From positions 25,470,750 to 25,534,749 of the forward strand of contig CM033719.1 of assembly GCA_019671005.1 (NCBI GenBank): a DNA stretch of 64,000 bases. The letters run 5' to 3'. Under the pieces are notes generated by a model that was given only the letters and a program-made list of their open reading frames with translations, was not told the origin of the DNA and did no database searches. Both the position numbers and the translations under genes were made by a program. Shown one piece after another: positions 24,898-36,870 of the stretch; the stretch's first letter is position 1; every line of letters begins with the position of its first letter. The DNA comes from Hibiscus mutabilis (Eukaryota; Streptophyta; Magnoliopsida; Malvales; Malvaceae).

Positions 24898-25790
24898 AAA
24901 CCTAAACCTAAAACTCTAATCTTAAACCCTTTCCCTAAACCTATTTTTTAGTGTTGGGCATACATAGGGGCACCAAAATGGGTAGATGATATTTATTCAA
25001 AATTGAACAAAAAGCTTTTGCCCTTTTTTGGTGCCCTTATGTATGCCACAACACTAAAAAACTAAACCCCACCCCTTAAAACATAAACTCCAAACCTAAA
25101 ACTCTAATCTTAAACCCTTACTCTGAACCTTAAACTTAATTTTTTCGTGTTAGGACATGCATAGGGCACCGAAATGAGGCATATGATTTCTATTCAAAAT
25201 TGAACAAAAATCATTTGCTCCGTTTTGGTGCCCATATATATGTCTCAACACTAAAAAACTAAACCTTACACTTTTACCCTAAAACTTAAACCATGCACTT
25301 TAAACATAAACCCTAAACCTATTTTTTAGTGTTATGGCATTCATAGGACAACAAAAGGCGACAAATGATTTGTATTCAAAATTGAATAAAAATCATCTAC
25401 TTTTTTGGTGTCCCTGTGTATGCCCAAACAATAAAAAAACTAAACCCTAAAATTTTACCCTAAATCATAAACACTAAATCATAAACACTAAAAACTAAAT
25501 CATACACCTTAAAACTTAAACTATAAATCTTAAACTCTAACCTTAAACCTCAACCCTAAACCTAATTTTTTAGTGTTGGTTATATAGAGGCACCAAAAAA
25601 GAGTGAGGATTTTTGCTCAAAATTAAACAAATACCCTTTGGCCTTTTTGGCGCCCTATGTATGCCCCAACGCTAAAAAACCAAACCCTACACTTTTATCT
25701 TAAACTTTAAACCATAAATCTTAAAATTTAAACCCTAAACTCTAATATTAAAGTCCACCCTAAACTCTAAACCTAATTTTTCTTAGTATT
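24898..25790. repeat. Degenerate telomere-like tandem array, right half
   Basis: Same unit as 2620-3600. The GATTTCTATTCAAAATTGAA-type anchor recurs near 24987, 25190, 25369 and 25607, with CTAAACCCTAAA-like tracts and the inverted GTGTTGGGCATACATAGGGG / complement pair. It starts immediately after element A. Confidence 0.75.
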
Positions 25791-25865
25791 TTTATTTTTT
25801 AAAATTAAAGTTTAGAATTTAAGATTAAAAATTAAAAATTTAGAATTAATAAACAGTAAAGTTTA

Positions 25866-25867
<2 letters not shown>

Positions 25868-25914
<47 letters not shown>
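25868..25914. repeat. (TA)n microsatellite
   Basis: Uninterrupted TA dinucleotide run of about 46 bases. Confidence 0.95.
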
Positions 25915-25916
<2 letters not shown>

Positions 25917-26564
25917 AAGTCAATGAAGTTGTTGCAGCTAACCTTATGATATGACCATTAAATTAGTCTCCCTAGACTTTGAACAAGTTTATTTTTTTTT
26001 TCATAAATGAACAAGTTTAATTTAAGTCTACAAATATAAAGAAAAAAAATGGCTTGGACTATTAACTACTGTAATTTTCATCATCATTATTAATCACCAT
26101 CTACGGGTTTTTTTTATAATTAAATTGGGTGGTTGCTGTTGAAATACTATATTCTATATTTTAGCTCGATTTAAAATAAAATCAAATAATTCAAACTTGA
26201 CACGATTAAACTTATTTATATTATTTTTATATTTGGGCTCAAATTCAAGCTCGTTTGATAAACAATTGTCACGCTAAATGATAAATTTAATATCAAAATA
26301 TTAAAATACTTTGATAAAGAAGAAGAAGAAGAAGAAAAAAAAAACCATTAGACCCGTGAGATGATCAAATTAGGTATTAAGATTACCACCAAAGAGCTTT
26401 GGTTACATTTATCTAGATTTCTTTATTAGGTTGGATTATTTTGCATGAGTAATTAGAGTCAATCGGATTCGATTCAAATTTCAATAACTAAAAACATATA
26501 AAATTAAATTTCGACAATATCTATACTTTCAGGGAGAGTCTAAAGAAAGGCAGGTTAGTATGCG
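25915..26564. other. AT-rich spacer
   Basis: No gene recognised. Contains a short GAA run near 26320-26335. Confidence 0.5.
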
Positions 26565-28095
26565 GCTAAAAGACAGCAAGTTTAAGATAAAGTATCTAAC
26601 CTTACAAAAATATTTATGAAAATTTGTTTTGAACTGGAAATGTTAGATTTCTTGATAACATTTGCGGTTTGGTTTTTTGATTTTTTTCTGCAAGTATGAT
26701 ACTTATTTTGTAAGTATCGATACTTAGTTTTTTTTTTAATTTTCAGTTCGGGGACAAAAGTATCGAAACTTACAAAAATAAGTATGAAAACATGTTCTTG
26801 AACTGAAAATATTAGATTTCTTGATAACATTTTCAGTTTGGTTTTTTGAGTTTTTTTATACTTAGTTTTTTGATAAATTTCCAGTTCGGGACAAAAGTAT
26901 CATAACTTACAAAAATAAGTATGGAAACTTGTTCTTGAACTTAAAAGGCTTAAACCAAAAAACAGCCCTCAAACTATGTATTTTTCTACTTTTAGCTCTT
27001 AAACTATGATTTGGGCAAAATAGGCCCTTAAACTATCATTTTTGGTCACTTTAAGTTCCTAAACTATTTTTTGGTCAAAATAAGTACCTAAACTATGTAA
27101 TTTTTCTTTTTTCAGTCCCCAAAACTATCAATTGGTCAAAAAAACTTTGTGATGTGTCAACATCTTATTAGTCGAAATAATTTTCTTTTGACTTAAATAA
27201 CAATCGAACTCAAAATGACCAGAAATGATAGTTTAGGGGCTTATTTTTGATATATGATATTTTAAAATTTAAAAAGAATATAAATATTTATATATGTTAG
27301 AAAAACCTATAAAATGATATTTTTGTAACCATGGACTTAAAGTGATCAAAAATGATAGCTTAAGAGCCTATTTTGCCCAAATCATAGATTAAGGGCTAAA
27401 AGCAGAAAAATGCATAGTTTGAGGGATGTTTTTTGGTTTAAGCCAACTTAAAATGTTAGACTTCTTGATAACATTTTCGGTTAGTTTTTTGAGTTTTTTC
27501 TGCAAGTATCGATACTTAGTTTTTTTGATAAGTTTTCAGTTTGGGATAAAAGTATCGAAACTTTCAAAATAAGTATTGATACTTGTGTCTCTGAACTGAA
27601 AATGTTAGACGGGACAAAAGTATCAATACTTACAAAAATAAGTATGGAAACTTGTTCTTGAACTGAAAATGTTAGACTTTCTTGATAACATTTTCGGTTT
27701 TTTTTTTTAGTTTTTTCTGCTAGTATCGATACTTTTAAGTAACAATATAAAAAAACTAAGTATCGATACCTTTTTTTAAGTATCGATACTTGCAAAAAAA
27801 ACTCAAAAAAAAAAATTGAAAATGTTATCAAGAAGTCTAACATTTTCAGTTTAAGAACAAGTATCAATACTAATTTTTGCAAGTTTCGATACTTTTGTCC
27901 CGAACTGAAAATTTATCAAAAATTAAGTACCGATACTTACTTTTGTAAGTATCGATACTTGCAGAAAAAACTCAAAAAACCAACCAAAAATGTTACCAAG
28001 AAGTCTAATATTTTCAGTTCAATAACAAATTTTCATACTTATTTTTGTAAGTTTCGATACTTTACCTTAAACTTGTCGTTTTTTAGCAGTACCAT
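26565..28095. mobile_element. Inverted-repeat (foldback-like) element with AAGTATCGATACTT arms
   Basis: The left end GCTAAAAGACAGCAAGTTTAAG is mirrored by the complement of the right end (GCTAAAAAACGACAAGTTTAAG). Each arm is made of diverged units of about 150 bp carrying GAACTGAAAATGTTAGA, GATAACATTTTCGG and AAGTATCGATACTT. Units point one way up to about 27775 and the other way after it. No coding frame fits a transposase. I could not find a convincing target duplication. The class (foldback or Mutator-like non-autonomous) is an inference. Confidence 0.6.
26947..27444. mobile_element. Mutator-like MITE with 9 bp target duplication
   Basis: A 498 bp element starting GGCTTAAACC and ending GGTTTAAGCC, with terminal inverted repeats of roughly 110 bases (AAACTATG, GGGCAAAATAGGCCC-type words on both arms). 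AACTTAAAA is present directly outside both ends (26938-26946 and 27445-27453), a 9 bp duplication typical of Mutator-superfamily insertions. It has no transposase. It lies inside one arm of the surrounding inverted-repeat element, whose unit (GAACTTAAAATGTTAG) it splits. Confidence 0.85.
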
Positions 28096-28288
28096 AGCAT
28101 GTTGTACCGCAGACCTACCCATACTTTTAAGTTTTAATCCAACCCAATTTATAAACACCTCGAGGTCCGTATACTTGTTTGTAACAACAACATGAAAGTA
28201 CAAAATTGATCAGACACTAAAATCAGTAGAAACACAATATAAGTTTCAACTATCATATATAACAAAGAGATGATCATAGAAAATCCCA

Positions 28289-28294
28289 TTTATT
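28289..28294 (-). terminator. Candidate polyadenylation signal of NRT3
   Basis: AATAAA on the minus strand, about 140 bases past the stop codon at 28432. Confidence 0.5.
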
Positions 28295-28431
28295 TTATTT
28301 CCCCATGCCCACTAAAACACAACACACTTTAAAAAGATAACTAATATTAAATCTACACCATAAAAGCATGCAAATCAAACCTATTACCATAAACCATTTG
28401 AAAGGTTTAATTAGGGTTCTTAAATGTTAAT

Positions 28432-29209
28432 CTACTGCTGAGCCTTCCTTCCCTTTCTCTTCTCAGCAAAGAAGAATCCGATCAATGACACGACGGAGAA
28501 AGCACTGAAGCAAACCGACGCTATATCGAGTGAAGCGTGGCGGCCGGTGATCGCTTGAATGTCAAACAGATTGGTTTTCTTCTCGGTGTCGGTGTTTTGA
28601 CCGTACGCCACCTCGTGGTCGTGCTCGTCCAAAGCGTAGGCTCGGACGAAGAACGTCGCCGTCGGGACGTCTCGTTCGATGGTCCATTCAAGGGTTTCGT
28701 TGGTGCTGGCGTAAGGTTTTTCGACGATCTTGAACTGGCAGGTCTTGTCTTTGGAAAGATGGTCCTCGGTTTTCCGCCATGCACGGTCGACTTGGCTGAT
28801 GGGTGCGTAGCAGAGATGGACCTTGATGGTCCTATAGTTCGAGTCGGTGCCGGCTGGGAAACTCTGGTTCAGTCCCCATGTCACAGTGATTTTGTCTTCC
28901 CCAGCTATCAAAACTGCATGATATTTTTATCAATAAAGCAATGAAATTAAGATCAAGTTCAAATTCAAGTCATAGTATTATTAAATTGCCGTCGCAAAGC
29001 AACGCAGCCGCCGCATCGTAACGATTCTGAAAGTCGTCGCAACAAAGAAATGAAATATTGCGAAGAAAGATGTTCTTACGTCCTTGTCTATGGGAGGCAG
29101 TGACCACAAGTGTTCTTTGAAGGGAGGAGAAAGAAATCGCCCCGTAGCATATCTCTGCAAAACAAGAAAATATAAGAATCGAAGCCAAAACAAGAACTCG
29201 AGCCGCCAT
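28432..29209 (-). CDS. NRT3: NRT3/NAR2 high-affinity nitrate transporter-activating protein
   Basis: Membrane-anchored partner that binds and stabilises NRT2 nitrate transporters at the plasma membrane for high-affinity nitrate uptake. Exon 1 is 29209-29080 and exon 2 is 28913-28432, with a 166 bp intron (GT donor at 29079, AG acceptor at 28914). The spliced product is about 203 residues, near the usual ~210. The N-terminus (MAARVLVLASILIFSCFAE) is a signal peptide, probably cut after YGA. Conserved family words follow: TVTWGLNQS, LCYAPISQVDRAWRKT, DKTCQFKI, RDVPTATFFVRAYA and HEVAYGQ. A C-terminal membrane segment of about 20 residues (DIASVCFSAFSVVSLIGFFF) ends in a basic tail. The frame is intact. 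The start is fixed by the signal peptide. No other nitrate gene lies nearby. Confidence 0.95.
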
Positions 29210-29283
29210 TGAAGAAACAATCTAAATGCTTGGAAACTCCTTGATGATGATGACGACGAAGAACAAAGTTGAGATTCAAGACA

Positions 29284-29293
29284 CTTATATAGA
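29284..29293 (-). promoter_or_regulatory. Candidate TATA box of NRT3
   Basis: Minus-strand CTATATAAG lies about 75-80 bases upstream of the start codon, a spacing that would place transcription start near 29255 with a short leader. Confidence 0.55.
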
Positions 29294-29299
29294 AAATAA

Positions 29300-30590
29300 T
29301 CTTAGACGAGAGATAAAATTATATTATTTTCATACTAATGTTTGCACAAAAAGTCCAAATGCCCCCAAGTATTTGAGGAGAGATCCTTACTTTTTTCCAT
29401 GAATAATATAATCAAAATAATGTCCCTTTAACATGGCATAGAGGTGGGGTTTTAAAGGGTTTTTTTTTATATAATTTTTCATACATGTTGTACTGTGTAC
29501 ACTTGAGATTTATAATTTTTAATAATATTTTTTAATATTCAAATCTGACTTTCCACTCTAATTTAAAATTATTAATGTTAAATCTTAGCCGCTCATAGCT
29601 TTTTTTCTCTAATCTAAATGCTTAACTTTCTTTTCATCTTGTTTGGTTGGCGGATCCGCAGTAATAGCGTTGGTGCCAACTGTTGATATTATTTCTTTTT
29701 CTTTATTTTACTATATCCTATTTTTGTTTTTCCTTTGGTTTTTTTTTCGCTTTTGATAAGAATAAGTATTATGCCTTTTATGACGTGCTTTTCTCTATTT
29801 TTTTAAGCACATTTATTTTTTTCAGTCGTTTTGTCCTTTTTTTTATTTTATATTTGTAGGGGTGGATATGACGATGACACGACTGATCAAAATGACGTCT
29901 ATTTATTATTGTGCTGATCTTCCTTGCTTTGAACCCTCGGACTGCATTTAGATAGGCGTTCACAATCATCGTTTTTTATTCGTAATTGAGTTGTGGTAAC
30001 GACTGCTTTGTCAACATACCAAAAGGGTTATATACATTTTTTAATGTTAGTGTTTATTACTTTATACTTCGATTGGCGATTTCTGGTATCGTTCGTATCT
30101 ATTTTTTGTTTGAGTCTTTTAGTTAGATTTTTTTAATCTTTTTTATTAAATGGTCCTTGTATAACTAATTTTTATTTTAAAAATTATAAAAAATGTACAT
30201 ACTAAATATTTAGTTTACGCTTATAATTGTAATTCTCATTGTAATTTTAAATAATTTTTCATTTTAATAAAATCAGCCATTTTATAATATACATATATGG
30301 TAATTATGTGTTAAAAATAAGAATCTTATCGTTTTGTCCTCTGATGTTTCTGAAAGTCTAAGAAGGAGCAATATTCAAAGGCCGGGCAGATTTTGCAGGC
30401 AAAATTGAAGGATAAATTCTGAATTTAACAATTAAAATAAACGCAACTCTTGACTTTTTTTTGTCTTGGATCAATACTATTGATGTGTACTTTAAGCTTG
30501 TTATAAGTACTTCCGTACGCTGGCCAAAAACAACACGTCAGACTTTAATTAATTTATTGGAATTGAATATTTTGTCAATTTAATAATAAT
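29300..30590. other. AT-rich upstream region of NRT3
   Basis: Probable promoter and intergenic DNA. I see no gene, RNA gene or clear transposon boundary. The short frames are low-complexity. Confidence 0.4.
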
Positions 30591-30594
30591 AAGG

Positions 30595-31330
30595 CATAAC
30601 AGTTAAATAAGTATCCAAACTATAATTTTTTCCAGTTAAGTGCCTAAACTTTATTTTAGGCTAAATAGGTGTCTAACGTTTTCAACGTTACTCAAATAGG
30701 TGCCCTTTCGTTACTATCCGTTAATTTTTATCATTATTTGACACTTGTCATCTTATTAAAATTTTAAATTTATATTTAAAAATAAATAAAACAAAATAAC
30801 CTTAAATTTCACAAAATAGCCCCAAATTTTAAAATCCCTAACACCCAAAAACCCAAATCTCGATTTAACTTGATTTTGTCGCCGATTGCCACTCCATTCC
30901 GCTCCCATCACATCCGTCGTCGGACCATCATGACCATTTACCCCACCACCTTGTCGTCGAAAATCGTCCGATGCCGTACAAAACGTTAAAATCGTCAAAT
31001 GATTCATTCTAATGATTCGCGATGAACGATAACATAAAAGACGATGAATGGTGTGCGAGTCATTTGGCGAGACGAGGGCTCTTCATTCTGTCGTCGGAAA
31101 CGCGACCAACGCCAGTGGGAGTGACCGAATTTGGGGGTTTAGGATTTGTGGACTATTTTAGGATTATTTGAAAATTTCAGGATATTTTAAAATTTTTGAT
31201 TTATTTTTTCTAAATTCAGAAAATGTTTAATATTGCCACGTGTTCTATTTTGATTGGATAACGGAAAAAATTAACGTTTATCTCTCACGCTAAATAGTGT
31301 CATGAAGCAACCTTAAATTATTGCCAAAAA
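30595..31330. repeat. Probable non-autonomous dispersed repeat
   Basis: The left side contains AAGTGCCTAAACTTT, AAATAGGTG and CCGTTAATTTTTATC. The right side near 31200-31290 carries approximate inverted counterparts (GGATAACGGAAAAAATTAACG, GCCACGTGTTC). Phrases of this type are common in plant inverted-repeat elements. The boundaries and target duplication are not clear. Confidence 0.35.
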
Positions 31331-31599
31331 AAACCCTTGGCAAAGAAAAAAAAAGAGAATCTGAGTTTAGGAAGTAAGATTGTCTAAGAGAGTGATAGGA
31401 TACTTGATGCATATTGCCTACACATCATGCACTATTCATAAACTTAGATTAGAGTTATATTGCTGCACTTGAATTACTATCTGCTTGGAATTATTGCACT
31501 AAGATACTAAGGACAGAAATAGAGCCAAAATCTGTTTACCAGTACTTGTTGGCATTCTAACCAAAATTTTGTCGAGGTAACATTTTCACAGTTTTTGTT

Positions 31600-33205
31600 T
31601 TTATTTGTTTCATTACTTGAGGACAAGCAATGAGCTAGGTTTGGGGGGTGTTACCTCTCCAAAAGTAATGTTTTTAATGCCAATCTTACAATGCTTTTGC
31701 TTGTTTTTAGGTACATTTAGTTTCATAAGGTTGTTAAAATCATGCATTTGCATAAGGAGTTTAGAATTCTGTCTATGCTAGTGTGAATGGTTGTTTTGTT
31801 GGCAATTTTGCAGGTTTGGCATAGTATTTGGCTTAGAAATAAAACACATGAAAGAATGCCAAAGAGAATACTGAGTTGTTGTTGGCAGCGAAGGACCAGA
31901 AGAGAAATGCCAAGCATCATTGGCAATAGGATGCCAGAAGAGTTATGCCAAGAACCCTTGGCAATGCTAGCCCGAAAAATAGGACCAGATCAGGCTACGA
32001 AAAAATAGCATTTGATCAAACTCCGAAAAAATAAGAAGGAGGAAAAATAGGATGTCAAGTCTGTCTGGCACAGATAGATCAAACGATGCCAAGCGCGGCT
32101 GCCAAAAGATCGACAACATATGACGTCAGCCCTAGTGAAAACCTGATCAGCTTATCACTTCAAATCTGGATAAGATGATCACATCCCTTATCTCTTGACG
32201 CATTCAAATTTCAAACGTTAAGGCTTATTCTAGGGCTTCTTCGCATTTCTATTTAAAGAACGATCAAGTAACATTTAGAGGATGAACTTGGAGAGGATTT
32301 CATTGACGATCGGAAGAGGAAGGCTGCGTGGTTCGACCAGCTAGACCGAGGGCTTAGAGCCATTGAAGGGCTGCATCGAGAGACCCCCTTCTTGCCCATT
32401 CTCTTTGTTTAGTTGTTTTTATTTTTTTAATGATGATGTATTTTGAAAACGTTTATGTTTTTTCGGTTAAATCCCTCACCATGAACTAATTCAATAGTTG
32501 GTGGGGGATGTTTGCATTGAAACGTTGTTTTCATGTTTAGTTTTTAATAATAATTTTGCCTTGGCAATGTTTTATCTATTCGGCATACTTTAATGTTTTC
32601 TAAATACTAAGCCAAGAGAGAGCTGGCACTGTTGGCCTATTGTGCCTCAATATCTTAATAGACTTGGGGTGGCAACGATTAAGTTGTTGAATACTAAAGA
32701 GAGAACTTCGAGAAAAGTCGTTCAAGTAGATGAACTCACTTCAGGAGTGAAATCTACCCCTTATGAGTATAGATTGGATTTTAATCAAATTGGTTTATTT
32801 AAAAGAAAGCACTATAGAGATATAGGGGTTTTTACATGATCAATTTAGGGCAATGACCATCGAGAGAGGCATTGCTAATTTTGAATCTGCTCAGCAAACA
32901 ATGCCAAAATAGGTTTTTATTAAAGGCTGGCACGACATGAATAGCGTGAAAACCAGGCATTCACTGCCAACGCTCATCATTCATTAAAGCACCTTTCTTG
33001 CCAACGTCTTTACTTTACTTTTATTTATTTTCTTTTCAATTATTTCAAAAAACCAATTTCAAAACAAAATAACTTTTTCTTAAGGCAAGTAACAATCAAG
33101 GCAATTGAATTCCAAGTCAATCTCTGTGGGATCGATACTCAGCTTACCAGATGTATTGCTTGCAGATCGTGTATACTTGCACGCAAAAGACTCATATTGG
33201 CACTG
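31600..33205 (+). mobile_element. Decayed LTR-retrotransposon 3' end and LTR (Athila/Tat-like, tentative)
   Basis: ACTTGAGGACAAGCAATGAG and a G-run (TTTGGGGGG) at 31616-31648 look like the 3' untranslated end and purine tract of plant gypsy elements. They are followed by TGTTACC at 31649 as a possible LTR start. The downstream 1.5 kb is non-coding and ends near CTCATATTGGCACTG at about 33195-33210, which could be a decayed LTR end plus a TTGGCGCC-type primer site. No partner LTR is seen. The open frames inside (31787-32008, 32642-32839) match nothing I know. Confidence 0.4.
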
Positions 33206-33303
33206 TTTTATATTTTTCCAACACATATCTTTTGCTCCTTTTGCCAGCATTCACTTAGGGAGTCTACAGTTTATGACAATCGTTTGATAGGGAGGGGCTG
33301 GTT

Positions 33304-33465
33304 ATGGATGCGTTTATTCTAGTTAAGAGAACAAAAGATGGTTTTGAGTTTGGTTTTGTGCAAATAGTCAATCGATCGGAGGCTTTGCGGGCGATTGAAC
33401 GTTTAGATGGTTTGTGGCTTTATGGATCTAGGATTAGTGTGGTAATGGCGAGACAGGTAGAAAGT
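33304..33465 (+). pseudogene. RRM (RNA recognition motif) coding fragment, cut by element C
   Basis: The frame ATG 33304 to the LTR start at 33466 encodes about 54 residues. It has the RNP1-like box FEFGFVQI, the helix-2 phrase SEALRAIERLDG and the strand-4 phrase YGSRISVVMAR, the C-terminal two thirds of an RRM. The first strand with RNP2 is not seen upstream. The frame runs into the LTR of element C and stops at 33475. It resembles RRM segments found in plant SR-like proteins and in some LINE-type ORF1 proteins; I cannot choose between them. The remainder of the gene is absent from the window. Confidence 0.65.
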
Positions 33466-35079
33466 TGTAATCACTAATTTTGTCTGAGTTTTGTTATTTA
33501 TATTCGGATATTATTATGATTAGTTTATTATTATTATTATTATTATCTATTTTCGGTACTAATCATTATTATTATTTTTAAAATAAAAATAAAAAAGATT
33601 AAAAATATATTATTATTATTATTATTATTATTCCAATAACAACCCATGTAAATTAAAAATCAGCCCATTAAATTAAAAAGTCCAATTAAATTACAAAACC
33701 CATAATTTACATGTTTGGCCCGATAAGGCCCAAAGCTTAAACCAAATATTACAAAACCCTAAAACCCTAATATGATAACACCATTTTTTCTTGCAGCAGT
33801 CAAGATCTGACTGTTGGATCAGATCTGATATAACAGTCCAGATCGAAAGAAGGAGAGACCGTTCAGCTTCCACTCGCGCGTGCCATCCACCGCCGCGCTC
33901 GTTCGACTCCACCACGCGCCCACATGCCCGACCGTTCACTTTTCTCGTCCACGTGGCGCCACCACCGGCGATCCTACTGCCACCATCGGCTCGCCCCAAC
34001 CACCGATATGCACGAAAAAAATAAACAAATCGAATTTTTTTCAGAACCAAAAGCATGGGCAAACATCGCCAACAGTAGATTAGGTTATTTATTTTATTTT
34101 TTATGTTGCAGATAAACCGAATATATAGATCCAAAAAAATCCATTGTAAAGGGAGATTATCACAAATTAAAAAATCCTCAATCTTTCGAGGTAAAAAAAT
34201 CATCTCTTTCATTCTTTTTTTGAACAGATCCAAGACACAACAATAAAGAGATAAACAAAGAAAAATAAAGGGGGTTTACCCATTTTGGTCTCGGGCCGCC
34301 GTTGCTTGCAATGGCCGGGGATGTTTCTCCTTCTACTGACAAGTCTTTCTACTTCCTTGGTCGCACGAGGTGAGCCGGTGAATTTTTTTCTTTTGAAAAA
34401 ATGTTTCTTTTGATTCTGTTTTTAGGATTTCAAAAAGAAAATGGGCTGTATTTTGAAGATTCAAGGTTGGATCTGAGTTTAGGAGGAAAAAGTGAGTGTT
34501 TTAAGCTTAGGGTTGAGGCTCGCTGGCGCCAGTGAATGGCGGCCGGCGGTGGTTTACGGTGACCTGCGCGGCTGTTGACCATCTAAATCTAAAAAATATT
34601 CGAGTTTTTGAAGAACATTTTAGAAAAATAGGAGGCTTTGATTTTGATCTGATTTTCGAATAAAAGAAGGGCTAATTTTTGTTTTAAAGTTGGCTTTTAT
34701 AGTGGGTAGTTTTTAAAAAATGGGTTATTAACGTTTTAAAACCCTCCGCCCTAGTTAAATCTTACCCACGATCCTTTCGCTTTCCAAAACCCTCTCCGCA
34801 GTCCTTATACCTTTTCCAATTAATATAATTTCGTCCTTTTCTCTTGTTTTAATCTGAAAATTAGTGGTAAAATTACCCTTTTGGTCCATTTCTTCTTATT
34901 TATTTCATGTTTTAATTTATATGATTCTTGGTGTATTGCCTTAATTAATTGTTTGATTTGAATTAACATGGTATGTATGCATTAATTGTTTGATTGACTA
35001 TATGTTATTATACCATTTATATATTACAGATTTGCATATATATATATATGATATGTATTAAAATGCTTTTTTATGTTAA

Positions 35080-35142
<63 letters not shown>

Positions 35143-36034
35143 ATATATATTACTATATAGCCATATATATATATTACCATATGCTCATACGTATATTATA
35201 CATTATATATATATATATATATATATATATCGCTTTACTATATTGTTTTTATTTCCCTTTTGATTTGTACACATTTATATAAATTGATTGTTTTTAATCT
35301 AGGTACGATTTTTTTATATTATATTTTCATATAAGTTTTTTTGTATGATAAATATAGGATATATTATGCCGTATGTATGTGTATATGTGTATAATATATA
35401 TATGCCTAAGTTATATATTTAAATATTTTTACGTGTCGTATACAATAAATGTTGTTATATATCTTCCATATAATTTATATATTATACTATATGTTAAACG
35501 TTATAAATTATTAAATGGTTGGTATATTTATATTATTTATTTTTGTTAATATTATGTTCTTGTGCTTCATTTCATGCATTTTAATATACAATGTTTAATT
35601 TGTCACATATAGTGTTAGGCCTCTTATTTCGGTATTCTAGTGGAAGTGTCATCCTGGTCTCCGGGTGTAATCTCTTTTGGTACTAGGGATATCGAGGCAA
35701 TTTTTTAAATTGTCATGCATCATGCATTTAAGAATTAAATTTTAAATTAAATCGAATTTTTTATTTTCTTTAATAAATACGATGTGAACCTTTTGGTACC
35801 AATTTTGGGCGTAACGGGGTGCTAACCCTTCCCCGTACGTAACCAACTCCCGGACCTAAATTTTTCTCTGGTTTTGTTTTCTCGGTGTCATGTCTACCCC
35901 TTTTAAAAATAATCGATGGTTACTCCACAAATTTTATTCTAAAATACGAGCTTTTTTCAAATTCCCTTTTAAATTAAATCTTTTATAAAAAGTGGGAAAC
36001 ATCTTCCGATTTTGAAAAAAATATAGTTGCTACA
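33466..36034 (+). repeat. Element C 5' LTR (about 2.6 kb)
   Basis: TGTAATCAC to GTTGCTACA. It holds TTA runs near 33523-33547 and 33610-33632, an (ATCT)n run at 35081-35142, a (TA)n run near 35203-35230, and a diverged copy of the BglII-centred palindrome (GGATCAGATCTGAT) near 33817. The protein-like frames at 34994-35282 are only microsatellite readings. Confidence 0.82.
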
Positions 36035-36037
36035 GCA

Positions 36038-36056
36038 TGACGACTCTGATGGGGAC
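36038..36056 (+). other. Element C primer-binding site
   Basis: TGACGACTCTGATGGGGAC, four bases after the LTR end, a mutated form of the TGGCGACTCTGCTGGGGA-type site. That type is used by Tat/Ogre-like plant elements and is usually attributed to tRNA-Arg. Confidence 0.65.
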
Positions 36057-36870
36057 AATTTTTTATTTTAAAAAATAAAAAAGGAGTTAAGCCTTAATTA
36101 ATTTCGCATTGTAATTATTAAAGAAAATTTAAATTTGATTTAATTTAATTTATTTTTTTTAAGTTCTAAACCTTGTTTGTTAATTGCATAATGTTTGGTA
36201 TAAATTGTCATCATGTATTAGGTTTAGAACCATTAAGTGGGAGTGATTACTTCACTAAGTGGGGAGTTCACCTCCGTATGTTGTTGCAATTCACTTCCGA
36301 AATTCGGTCCCTATATTTCGTAGGGTGTTTATCTATGTATGGTATAAGGGTTGTATTCCCCCGAATCGATGTTCTATTATCTTAGTAGGTAATAGTACCC
36401 TTAGTACTTTAGAATCTAACCACATATAGTGAACCATAGAGCTCACCTTTTAGAGCCATGCCGGAATGTTGTCCGTTTAGCGGTGACCCTTTTAGGCCTT
36501 GTTTGATTTATATATGTCTTTGTTTGATATTTGCATGCTTTGTATGTATTTTAATTTGCTTTGATTTATTGCATTATTTAATTTTTTTTATTTAATTTAT
36601 TTGATCTGTTTATTATATCACCGTGCTAACTTGGTTTTTGTCGGTGTTTGTTCTTTTTTCTTTTTCCCGCTTTTATTTTTTCATCACATCATAACATATT
36701 GTTGATTCAAGAACGGTCCAATTTAGAGGGCATTCGAGATAGGAGAGAAGTCTGTGATGTCGAGAGCGATAATGCTACAGTATCGAGTTGGGCTAAACAA
36801 AGACCCATCGACGGAAGAGAGAAATTGACGAGACGGCATATCTTTAATGCAGAGTCTGATTCTCATTGAA
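36057..36870 (+). other. Element C leader region
   Basis: Shares leader words with element D (TTTTAGAGCCATGC at about 36450 and at 51205). A short frame around 36740-36869 (VESDNATVSSWAKQRP) could be the start of a retroelement ORF, resembling the N-terminus of the DUF7745-like proteins of Malvaceae elements, but the match is from memory and weak. Confidence 0.35.

Noticed and set aside
30756..31007. Minus-strand 83-codon frame with G/R-rich section
   Set aside because: Lies in a probable dispersed repeat, has no known motif, and its ends are low complexity.
34994..35282. Overlapping frames rich in ISIYLS
   Set aside because: They are translations of the (ATCT)n and (TA)n microsatellites in the element C LTR.
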